64,000 bases of DNA, taken from contig JAEPNN010000002.1 of the NCBI GenBank assembly GCA_017643385.1, positions 372,001-436,000 on the forward strand, written 5' to 3'. A program made the translations under genes and the position numbers. The notes under the pieces are model-generated. The model was not told where the DNA came from. It did no database searches and saw only the letters and a program-made list of their open reading frames with translations. This document shows, in pieces, positions 36,262 to 44,310 of the stretch (positions within the stretch are counted from its first letter, which is position 1; each line of letters begins with the position of its first letter). The stretch comes from Dinoroseobacter sp. GTDB taxonomy: Bacteria; Pseudomonadota; Alphaproteobacteria; Rhodobacterales; Rhodobacteraceae.

Positions 36262-38325
36262 CTAGGCCCGTCGACCCTCGCGCAACCACGCAAGCAGTGT
36301 CAGTCCCGACACCAGCAGCAAGAATAGCCAGGCCGCAATCAGGGGGGTCACACTAAGGTCAGTCGTAACCGCTGCGTCTCGTGGTGTCAGTCCTATCCAT
36401 CCACGTCCCGATGCTGCACGCCCAGCGCGTACGTTGCGTACTGATGGCACACCCTCAGACAAAGACAGAATGCCTCCACCGCTTTGGCGGACAATATCGC
36501 CAAGTGGTTCGCCGCTCGCGATCGTGGCTTCAAATTCGCGTGGTGCCGCAGGCCCAAGCGCCGTAACCGCCTCAAGGTCACCTTCGGCCAAACGGTAGAG
36601 CCCCGGTTCAGGAGCCTCGAATACTGCCTGCAACCGTCCTGGCGCTATCTCTTCCATTGGTAAAATCACAACAGACCCATCTGGCCCCGTCACCGCCACC
36701 TCGCGCGCTTCATCATCCAGCGTTCTGCGCGTGATCATCATTGTCTGCCCGACAGCATCAGCCATCAGCGCATCCTCTTCGAGATCTGGTTCCCCCATCA
36801 TCCAGTGCGCGAGTCGACGGAGAAGCTCCAACTGCGGTCCCCCCCCTTCGAAGCCACGATCCCAGAGCCAGGCGTGATCCGATGCGAGCAGCGCGATCCG
36901 CCCCTCGCCAACGCGGTCAAGCTGAAGCAACGGGAGATCATCCGGACCTGTCATTACAGTGTGACCGGATTTCGGCTCCACCTCAATCAGGCGCATCCAT
37001 CGCCCCCAGTCCGGTGTTGCATCAACAGCGGCTATCAGACCAGCGGTAACCGGGTGCCGGTGGCCCAGTTCCGGTATCTGAGGCTGGAACCCCTGTTCGA
37101 TAACCTGTGCGGTCGGCGATGCAGGAATGATATTACCGAGAGGTGAACGGTAGATCGACTCCGCGGCAGCAAACCCCGGTCCTGCAGCTATCAGAACCGC
37201 GCCCCCATTTCGCACATAATCAGCGATATTCTCAAAATAGAGGCCCGGTAGGATACCACGTCGTGTGTATCGATCGAAAATGATCAGATCGAATTCATCA
37301 ATCTTTTCTAAAAACAGCTCTCGCGTGGGAAAGGCGATCAAACTCAGTTCAGTCACTGGCACGCCATCTTGCTTTTCAGGCGGGCGCAGGATCGTGAAGT
37401 GCACAAGATCCACAGCGGAATCTGACTTCAACAAATTGCGCCAAGTTCTTTCCCCGGCATGGGGCTCTCCGGACACCAAAAGCACCCGGAGCCGGTCCCG
37501 TACACCGTTCATCTGAACAACAGCAGCGTTGTTACGATCTGTCAGCTCGCCTTCCAGAGCAGGCAAGGTGAACTGTACAACGTTCAAACCACCATGGTCC
37601 AAAATCAAAGGAACCTCGATATCACGCCCCACCGGGAGCTGCGCGATGAAGGGTTCGCTTCCATCGATTGAAACCGCCAAATTTGCGCGCTGTCCTTGTA
37701 TCTCATCGGGTACAGCGCCTTGATCCTCAATTCTGATGGTCAGTGAAAGTTCTTCACCGATAATCCCGAAACTTGGAGCTGTCTTTATGACCAAACGCCG
37801 ATCCCAATCTTCAGGTTCACCGGTCAACAGCAAATGCAAGGGCGCAGGCAAATTTGGCGCCCCTTCGATATCGTGAACCTGACCATCGGACAAAAGGACA
37901 ACTCCGGCCAATCGTGCGGCCGGGACCTCCGATAAGGCATCTGAAAGCGCCCCCATCGCCAGCGATCCGCCATCACCTGGTGCATCTTCCAGACGAACGA
38001 AACGTAATTCGGTGTTTCCGCGGCGTTCAATGGCACCGGTCAGCTCAGCAAGCGCGGTTTCGCTTTGCTCCTGTCTCCCTGCAATTCTTTGGCTTGCGGT
38101 CTCGTCCACCAAGATCACAACGATATCGGCAAGTGGTTCGCGCTGTTCTTCCTGAAGCGATGGGTTGGCCAGGGCCAGTAAGATTACCGCAACACCGAGC
38201 GCCCGCATCCAGGCACCAAGCAAACCGCGCCAGCCGGCAAATATCAGCAGCAACGCAAAGGCTGCACCTACGGCACCAAGCGCTTCCCACGGCAGCAGCG
38301 GATCAAAGATAATGGCGGTGCTCAT
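36262..38325 (-). CDS. Large membrane protein of the MoxR/DUF58 cluster
   Basis: A 687-residue protein with two or three N-terminal hydrophobic helices (about 13-60), a long soluble region and a single C-terminal helix (about 660-680) with a basic tail. The region at 66-150, ADIVVILVDETASQRIAG and so on to GVVLLSDGQVHDIEG, resembles a degenerate von Willebrand A domain. A glutamine-amidotransferase-like segment follows (FDLIIFDRYTRRGILPG, GGAVLIAAGPGF). This matches the uncharacterised large protein that closes MoxR operons in Rhodobacterales. The start overlaps the DUF4159 protein stop by four bases. It is envelope-facing, function unknown; BatA/BatB-like roles in tolerance or complex assembly are only analogy. 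Confidence 0.8.
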   Translation of the reverse strand: MSTAIIFDPLLPWEALGAVGAAFALLLIFAGWRGLLGAWMRALGVAVILLALANPSLQEEQREPLADIVVILVDETASQRIAGRQEQSETALAELTGAIERRGNTELRFVRLEDAPGDGGSLAMGALSDALSEVPAARLAGVVLLSDGQVHDIEGAPNLPAPLHLLLTGEPEDWDRRLVIKTAPSFGIIGEELSLTIRIEDQGAVPDEIQGQRANLAVSIDGSEPFIAQLPVGRDIEVPLILDHGGLNVVQFTLPALEGELTDRNNAAVVQMNGVRDRLRVLLVSGEPHAGERTWRNLLKSDSAVDLVHFTILRPPEKQDGVPVTELSLIAFPTRELFLEKIDEFDLIIFDRYTRRGILPGLYFENIADYVRNGGAVLIAAGPGFAAAESIYRSPLGNIIPASPTAQVIEQGFQPQIPELGHRHPVTAGLIAAVDATPDWGRWMRLIEVEPKSGHTVMTGPDDLPLLQLDRVGEGRIALLASDHAWLWDRGFEGGGPQLELLRRLAHWMMGEPDLEEDALMADAVGQTMMITRRTLDDEAREVAVTGPDGSVVILPMEEIAPGRLQAVFEAPEPGLYRLAEGDLEAVTALGPAAPREFEATIASGEPLGDIVRQSGGGILSLSEGVPSVRNVRAGRAASGRGWIGLTPRDAAVTTDLSVTPLIAAWLFLLLVSGLTLLAWLREGRRA

Positions 38326-41093
38326 TGCCCCAGCCTTTCCAGCAAGGCAGGCACATGTACCTGATCGGACTTATAGTTGCCGGTCAGAACATGCATAATC
38401 AGATTTACCCCGAAACGGTAGGCAAGTTCACGTTGCTGGCGCCCGGAAAAGCCACGACCGACCGGGAACATAGGACGTCCCACTTCGTCGACTGCCCAAG
38501 CCGACGCCCAATCGTTTCCACCTATGACAACAGGTGTCACGCCATCGTTGAGATTTCTGAATGGCATGCCTTCGATTTGCTCAGCATCCTCCGGCGCAGC
38601 CTCAACCCACACGTTGCGTCCCGCGTACCTGCCGGGAAAGTCCTGCAACAAATAGAATGTCCGGGTCAAAACATGATCTCCGGGAATTCTCTCAAGGGGC
38701 GGAATGTCAAGCGACGCCGCAAGGCGCTGCAGGCCTCTCAACCCGTCAGTCGCTCGCCCAGAAACGGCGATATCCGCATCTCGCGTATCAAACAAGATCA
38801 TACCGCCAGTGCGCAGATAACGGTTTAGCTTTGCATAAGCTTCCGCTGATGGCAGAGGCTGGTCAGGCGTTACTGGCCAGTAAAGAAACGGGAAAAACGA
38901 CAGTTCATCAAGTTCTAGGTTGATACTAACTGGTGGTGCAGGCTCAATAGACGTCCGGCGGAACAAAACTTGAGACAGACCAGTCAGTCCTGCTAGGGCC
39001 GCCTCATCAAGTCGCCGGTCCCCCGTTAGAACGTGGGCGAGGACAACGTCTGCAGTTGCAGCCAACGCAAATGCGTCATCCGTGTTATCTTGCGCCTGCC
39101 CAACCTGCGGCGAGACCAACACCATTGCCAGTGCAAAGGCTACGACTGCCGCGGCCCGGGGACCGCGCAACCTGCCTGAAAGTGCAAGGGCGGCGAAGAT
39201 ATCAAGCGCCAGCAGCATGAGGGCCACGCCCAAAAGCCATGCCGTGAGGTTTTGCTCCTCGGTGAAAGCGATACCTTCCACGACTACCGAACCAGGCCAA
39301 GCCGCTGGCGCCAAACTTGTATCAGGCCCCGCCACGTTCAAAGCCAATCGTCGGTCCCCACCAACATAGAGCCCCGGCGGCAACTCTGCGTTCAGCACCG
39401 GGTCCACAAGGTTTTCACCCGGCACACCCTGAAGCGTGCCTGCGTCTTCCAACTGACCAAAGGCACCTAACCGCTGGTCCGGAATCCAAGTCGTGCCCAC
39501 CAACGCCTCAGCCGACATCGCCGTTGGACGCGTCGACACAGCCAAGCGTTCAAGCATTTGAACAAACAACACCGACAACGGCAACGAAGACCATTCAGCG
39601 TTTGCAGTGACATGCATCAGAACAACCTGTCCTTGCCCCAGCGCTTTGCGGGTCACCAAAGGCGTTCCATCGGCGAGCGACGCGATCACGCGGTTTGGCA
39701 AATCAGGGTCGGGTTGCGCCATTACCTGCGCCGTCACCGTAACCTCTGGCGGCACCTGCAGCCCAAAGAAAGGAGATCCCTCTGCAAATGCCCGCAGGTC
39801 CTTTGGTTCGCCCCAACTCATTGCGCCGCCCACACTGCGACCACCCGCACGCAATCGTACAGGCAAAAGAGGATCTTCTTCGGTTCTGGCAACATTCGAC
39901 GCCGCGAGGCGTGGACCTGCAAACCGCAGCAGCAATCCGCCATTTTCCACCCACTCGGTGATGCCTTCGGCTTCGACCTCGGCAAGCTGTGCGACATCAG
40001 CCAGAATGATCACGTCTGGGTTCGCGGGCAGGACCTCTGACAATGGCAATTCCAGCAAATCCGCCGTCGGCGCCAACGCGCGGCGTAGATAGTGCAGCGG
40101 TTCAAGCAGCTCGAGACCTTCGCTTCCATCACGACCGGTGTAGAGCGCGATTTCGCGTCGTTGCAGCGTGTCATCGGTCAAACTGACCGCACCAGCTGTG
40201 CTGTGCCCCTCTATCTCGAATTTCGTAATCCTGTTGCGCAGCTCCGATGGCAGTTGAAGTTGCCCGACAGCTTCTCCCGCGCCCTCTTCAAAGGTCAAAG
40301 GCAGTCGCGCGAGCACCCGCTGAACACCGCTTGGGTCAGGACCTCGCGCCAATACCCTGACTTCCCGAGCACCAGACATGGGACTGCGAACAGCCGTGAT
40401 TTCAAGAGCACCTTCAACAATGCTGGCGGGGCGTAGCGCAAAAACCGTCCGCAGCCCTTCGACGACGCGAAGTTTTCCGCGTGCCTCAAAGGTCTCTATC
40501 AACTCAGCGCGGCTCTCCCTTTCCACTCCATCCGAAAGCCATAGCGTATCAAAATCGCTTTCCAGCCGGCCTGCCCATGCGGCGACGGCATCTGGCACAG
40601 GTTCAAACGGCGCAGGTCTGAAACCAGGGAGGTTTGTCAAAACGGCTTCAGCAGGTTGGAAACGCGGCGGTTCGGGTGGCAAATCAGTCAATGACACCAA
40701 TGCTACGGGCCGACCCGGACGTGCAGCTTCGCGCAAAGCGCTTTCGATCCGATCCCGTCTTGCAGGCCAGTCCCGCGCGCTTGCCCAACTGCCATCCGCC
40801 ACGATCAACAACGGTCCGTCACCTGCACCCTCATCTTCGGGGTTCAAAAGCGGCCCTGCAAACCCAATGATCATTGCGGCGACAGCCAAAGCGCGTAAAA
40901 GCAACAGCCACCAGGGCGTTTTGTCCGTCTCAGTTTCAGGGTCCGTGAGGCCAAGCAGAAGCGCAACACCGGGAAAGCGACGCACGATGGGTGCAGGCGG
41001 AACTGCACGCAAGATCAGCCACAAGATCGGCAAGGCGATTAGGCCCAGCAAAAGCCACGGCGAGACAAAAGCAATAGGTCCGATCGCAAACAT
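38322..41093 (-). CDS. DUF4159 protein with BatA-like N-terminus
   Basis: A 923-residue membrane protein. The N-terminus has the BatA/aerotolerance-type start (FVSPWLLLGLIALPILWLILRAVPP, hydrophobic, then FPGVALLLGL and a second helix around 52-70), followed by a VWA-like region (GPLLIVADGSWASARDWPARR). A mid-protein helix pair (about 645-690) precedes a C-terminal DUF4159 domain (about 710-923, with ELDELSFFPFLYWPV, YLRTGGMILFDTRDAD and YLLQDFPGRY). The ATG at 41093 shares one base with the DUF58 stop. DUF4159 is a glutamine-amidotransferase-like fold without known activity. The fusion of BatA-like and DUF4159 parts is characteristic of alphaproteobacteria. Confidence 0.85.
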   Translation of the reverse strand: MFAIGPIAFVSPWLLLGLIALPILWLILRAVPPAPIVRRFPGVALLLGLTDPETETDKTPWWLLLLRALAVAAMIIGFAGPLLNPEDEGAGDGPLLIVADGSWASARDWPARRDRIESALREAARPGRPVALVSLTDLPPEPPRFQPAEAVLTNLPGFRPAPFEPVPDAVAAWAGRLESDFDTLWLSDGVERESRAELIETFEARGKLRVVEGLRTVFALRPASIVEGALEITAVRSPMSGAREVRVLARGPDPSGVQRVLARLPLTFEEGAGEAVGQLQLPSELRNRITKFEIEGHSTAGAVSLTDDTLQRREIALYTGRDGSEGLELLEPLHYLRRALAPTADLLELPLSEVLPANPDVIILADVAQLAEVEAEGITEWVENGGLLLRFAGPRLAASNVARTEEDPLLPVRLRAGGRSVGGAMSWGEPKDLRAFAEGSPFFGLQVPPEVTVTAQVMAQPDPDLPNRVIASLADGTPLVTRKALGQGQVVLMHVTANAEWSSLPLSVLFVQMLERLAVSTRPTAMSAEALVGTTWIPDQRLGAFGQLEDAGTLQGVPGENLVDPVLNAELPPGLYVGGDRRLALNVAGPDTSLAPAAWPGSVVVEGIAFTEEQNLTAWLLGVALMLLALDIFAALALSGRLRGPRAAAVVAFALAMVLVSPQVGQAQDNTDDAFALAATADVVLAHVLTGDRRLDEAALAGLTGLSQVLFRRTSIEPAPPVSINLELDELSFFPFLYWPVTPDQPLPSAEAYAKLNRYLRTGGMILFDTRDADIAVSGRATDGLRGLQRLAASLDIPPLERIPGDHVLTRTFYLLQDFPGRYAGRNVWVEAAPEDAEQIEGMPFRNLNDGVTPVVIGGNDWASAWAVDEVGRPMFPVGRGFSGRQQRELAYRFGVNLIMHVLTGNYKSDQVHVPALLERLGQ

Positions 41094-41992
41094 CAGGTTG
41101 CGCGCTCCAAGGCTCGATGCAGCCACATCAAAGCTGGCTCAGCAGGCGAACCCGTGTGATGCGACAGCATCTGCCAGCCTGTGCATCTCGACAAGGTCGC
41201 AAGCGCGTCTCTGCGCGCTGCAAGACGGTCTAGATAGGCTTCACGCAGGCCCTTAGCTTTTAGGGTTTCAAATCGCAGACTGCCTTGCATGGACTCAAAA
41301 ACGGTTCGTCCATCAAAAGGAAAGGCTTCTTCGTCGGGATCAAGAACCTGCACAATCGCGCCTTTGACGCCACGATCCGCGGCGCTGGTCAAAGTGCGTT
41401 CTATGGCTTCGATCGGCCCTAAAAAGTCTGAAAAGAAAACAGCGCGGCTCCCTGAAGGCAGCGTCCTTGGCTTGGGTGCACCGTAGTCTATGGGTTCTTT
41501 TGGATCCATGAGAGCCTGTGCCAATCGAATAAGCTGCGCCTTCCCGCCCTTTGGAGGCTCATTCAAGGTTGTCAGGCCCACGCGTTCACCCCCACGAACT
41601 GACAGGACTGCAAGCGCCATTGCCAAGGTTTGGGCACGGCGCAGCTTTGACGGTCTAGACTTATGTCCGGTGAAGGCCATCGACGCGCTGTCATCTACGC
41701 CCAACATCACGGCCTGTGCAGCTTGCCATTCTGTTTCGCGAACAAAGGCTTGATCCGCGCGCGCGGACCTCCTCCAGTCGACGCTGCGAAAGCTGTCACC
41801 GGGTTCAGCCGGGCGATATTGCCAGAACTCGTCCCCCATGCCCGCACGTCGCCGACCATGCACACCAAGCAGAACCGTTGCCGCCAGATGTTCTGCGCTT
41901 GCCATGAGCGCAGGCAAACTTGCGGCGACGGTCTCTGACCGATGCCTCAACGTCTCTGGAGAATGAAGCGCAGTTGGCGAATGGGATGTCAC
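41093..41992 (-). CDS. DUF58 domain protein (MoxR-associated)
   Basis: A 299-residue soluble protein of the DUF58 family, which normally accompanies MoxR ATPases and contains a VWA-like fold. The diagnostic motif is present: RPAEPGDSFRSVDWRRSARAD at about residues 60-80. VMLGVDDSASMAF is the divergent MIDAS-like stretch, and RAVFFSDFLGP is a later strand/loop. ATG 41992 overlaps the MoxR stop by four bases (ATGA) and its stop shares a base with the next ATG, so MoxR, DUF58, DUF4159 and the membrane protein are translationally linked. Presumed role: adaptor between MoxR and the membrane partners. Confidence 0.9.
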   Translation of the reverse strand: MTSHSPTALHSPETLRHRSETVAASLPALMASAEHLAATVLLGVHGRRRAGMGDEFWQYRPAEPGDSFRSVDWRRSARADQAFVRETEWQAAQAVMLGVDDSASMAFTGHKSRPSKLRRAQTLAMALAVLSVRGGERVGLTTLNEPPKGGKAQLIRLAQALMDPKEPIDYGAPKPRTLPSGSRAVFFSDFLGPIEAIERTLTSAADRGVKGAIVQVLDPDEEAFPFDGRTVFESMQGSLRFETLKAKGLREAYLDRLAARRDALATLSRCTGWQMLSHHTGSPAEPALMWLHRALERAT

Positions 41993-42996
41993 GCGGCGAC
42001 CTCTATCCGAGTCACCTGAGCCGTAACAGTGTCAATAAGTTGTGTGAGCACTTTGCCCTCGGCACGAGCGGCAAATGTCAACGCCATCCTATGGGTCAGA
42101 ACGGGACGAGCTAACGCCGCGACGTCATCGACCGATGGGGCAAGTCGGCCCTGAATTAGTGCGCGGGCGCGCGCGCAAAGCATAAGCGCTTGCGCAGCCC
42201 GCGTGCCAGGACCCCAGGCGATCCCGTCGGTGACCTCTGCCGTTGCTTCGGGGCCACCGGGGCGACAGGCGCGGACAAGGTCCAAGATTGCCTCCACCAC
42301 AGCGTCGCCTACGGGCATGCGGCGTACAAGTAGCTGCGCAGCGATCAGCGCTTCACCCGTGAATACCTGATGCGGCGCGGCCTCTTCGGTTCCTGTTGTC
42401 GCCATCAGAATTCCGCGCTCTGTATCGCGATCAGGATAATCCACGTCGATCTGCAAAAGGAACCGATCAAGCTGTGCTTCTGGAAGCGGATAGGTGCCTT
42501 CTTGTTCAATCGGGTTCTGCGTGGCCAAAACATGAAATGGCGCGGGCAAAGGGCGGTGCTGGCCTGCAATTGTTACTTCCTTCTCCTGCATCGCCTGTAG
42601 CAAAGCAGACTGGGTCCTCGGCGAGGCGCGGTTGATCTCATCTGCCATCAAAAGCTGGGCAAAGATTGGTCCTTCGATGAACCGAAAGCTCCGTGCGCCA
42701 TCTTCGCTGGTTTCAAGGACCTCCGAGCCCAAAATATCTGCTGGCATGAGATCGGGGGTAAACTGAACACGATTGGCGCTGAGCCCCATTGTGGTGCTTA
42801 ATGTATCAACAAGAAGCGTCTTGCCCAAACCGGGCAATCCCATCAGCAACGCGTGGCCGCCTGACAGCATCGCAGTCAGCGCAAGATCGACAACTTCCTG
42901 CTGTCCGATGATACGAGTTGCGATGCTTTCCTTGGCTTCGCCAAGCTTCGCACTTAGGGCCTCGATCTCAGCTACAAGATTTTCGCTTTCCGCCAT
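41989..42996 (-). CDS. MoxR-family AAA+ ATPase
   Basis: AAA+ ATPase of 335 residues acting as a chaperone for metal or cofactor insertion or complex maturation in other MoxR systems. Walker A is GLPGLGKTLLVDTL, Walker B is LLMADEINRASPRTQSALLQ, sensor 1 is VLATQNPIEQEGTYPLPEAQLDRF, and a C-terminal helical lid follows with the sensor-2 region WGPGTRAAQAL. ATG 42996 is first in the operon and faces the DUF1285 gene across a 62-base divergent promoter region. Its client is unknown here. Confidence 0.95.
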   Translation of the reverse strand: MAESENLVAEIEALSAKLGEAKESIATRIIGQQEVVDLALTAMLSGGHALLMGLPGLGKTLLVDTLSTTMGLSANRVQFTPDLMPADILGSEVLETSEDGARSFRFIEGPIFAQLLMADEINRASPRTQSALLQAMQEKEVTIAGQHRPLPAPFHVLATQNPIEQEGTYPLPEAQLDRFLLQIDVDYPDRDTERGILMATTGTEEAAPHQVFTGEALIAAQLLVRRMPVGDAVVEAILDLVRACRPGGPEATAEVTDGIAWGPGTRAAQALMLCARARALIQGRLAPSVDDVAALARPVLTHRMALTFAARAEGKVLTQLIDTVTAQVTRIEVAA

Positions 42997-43058
42997 TGGT
43001 CGTGCTCCGCGCTGGAATTAGGTATGAGTTACTTACCAACCTATGCTTAGCGGTGGAA

Positions 43059-43649
43059 ATGGCAAAAGAGATGAGTGCACAAAACATTGTTACCCCGTCG
43101 GCAGAGGGCATTGCCGCCTCTGCACGTGCTGTCGGCAAGAAGGGTCTGCCACCTGTTGATCTGTGGAATCCACCCTTTTGCGGTGATCTCGATATCCGAA
43201 TTGCACGCGATGGGACGTGGTTCTATTTGGGCACGCCAATTGGACGCCCCGGACTGGTCAAACTGTTCTCTTCGATCCTGAAAATCGAGAATGGGAAATA
43301 TTTTCTGGTTACACCCGTTGAGAAAGTCGGCATCCGTGTGGATGACGCGCCCTTCGTCGCTGTTGATTTTGAGGTGAGTGGGACTGGCGATACGCAGGCG
43401 CTTACCTTCTTTACGCAAGTGGAGGATGAAGTGCATGCCGGTCCGGACAATCCGATCCGAATTGTGCGTGATCCCGAAACAGGAGAGCCCTCACCCTATG
43501 TTATGGTGAGGCGAGGCCTTGAAGCGTTGATTGATCGTAAGAGCTTTTATCGTTTGGTTGATCTTGGTGCGCATGAGGACAATTGGTTCGGAGTTTGGTC
43601 CAGAGGCCAGTTCTTTCCCATTATACCAAGCGCCGAGCTGGACGACTAA
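43059..43649 (+). CDS. DUF1285 domain protein
   Basis: A 196-residue protein of the DUF1285 family, found next to MoxR operons in many alphaproteobacteria. LPPVDLWNPPFCGDLDIRIARDGTWFYLGTPIGRPGLVKLF (residues about 32-72) is the signature region. VTPVEKVGIRVDDAPFVAVD and PYVMVRRGLEALIDRKSFYRLVDLG follow. The fold consists of two beta-rich subdomains; the biochemical role is not established. ATG 43059 is used; ATG 43071 is a close alternative. It is divergent from the moxR-like gene, an orientation that suggests shared control from the 62-base gap. Confidence 0.88.
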   Translation: MAKEMSAQNIVTPSAEGIAASARAVGKKGLPPVDLWNPPFCGDLDIRIARDGTWFYLGTPIGRPGLVKLFSSILKIENGKYFLVTPVEKVGIRVDDAPFVAVDFEVSGTGDTQALTFFTQVEDEVHAGPDNPIRIVRDPETGEPSPYVMVRRGLEALIDRKSFYRLVDLGAHEDNWFGVWSRGQFFPIIPSAELDD

Positions 43650-43716
43650 CGCCACAGTCGGTGAATGATCGTTAAAATATCAATCCTACAGGTCATCACC
43701 GAAAAAGACCCAAAAT

Positions 43717-44247
43717 TTATGCTTCACGCCAATCTCCGGGGGCGAGGCCATCTATTGTCCAATCACCGATGGAATAGCGCACCAGGCGCAGCACTGGCAG
43801 TCCGACCGCGGCACACATCCGACGTACCTGTCGGTTCTTTCCTTCTGTGATTGTCAATCGCAGCCAACTATCGACAATCGATTTTCGCACCCGTACCGGG
43901 GGATCACGAGGCCAAAGCCAATCTGGTTCCGGAACGGAACTCACGCGCGCGGGTCGCGTCTTGCCATCTTTCAATAGAACGCCCTGCCGCAACCGTTCCA
44001 GCGCAGCGCCCTCTGGGACGCCCTCTACCAGCGCATAGTATTTTTTTGGCGTCTTGGCCTTTGCAGAGGAAATCCGTGCCTGTTGCCTTCCATTGTCGGT
44101 CAGCAACAAAAGCCCTTCACTATCACGATCAAGCCGCCCAGCCGCATAAACGCCTGGCAAATCAATCCAACGCTTCAACCCCGGCCACTGACCTTCATCC
44201 GTGAACTGAGACAGCACATTCATCGGCTTGTTGAAGGCGATCAGCAT
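43717..44247 (-). CDS. rluE: rRNA large-subunit pseudouridine synthase, RluE-like
   Basis: A 176-residue RsuA-family pseudouridine synthase; RluE modifies U2457 of 23S rRNA in E. coli. The catalytic aspartate D40 is in [28 protein letters not shown] and the C-terminal [26 protein letters not shown] match the family. It lacks the N-terminal S4 domain, as RluE does. ATG 44247. It sits between DUF1285 (convergent) and polA (63-base gap) on the same strand as polA. Confidence 0.92.
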   Translation of the reverse strand: MLIAFNKPMNVLSQFTDEGQWPGLKRWIDLPGVYAAGRLDRDSEGLLLLTDNGRQQARISSAKAKTPKKYYALVEGVPEGAALERLRQGVLLKDGKTRPARVSSVPEPDWLWPRDPPVRVRKSIVDSWLRLTITEGKNRQVRRMCAAVGLPVLRLVRYSIGDWTIDGLAPGDWREA

Positions 44248-44310
44248 TGGTTTCGTTGCTTTCTTAATACCACTTTGGGGCGTGCGCCGTTTACCCTCTC
44301 GCGCTTCGGA

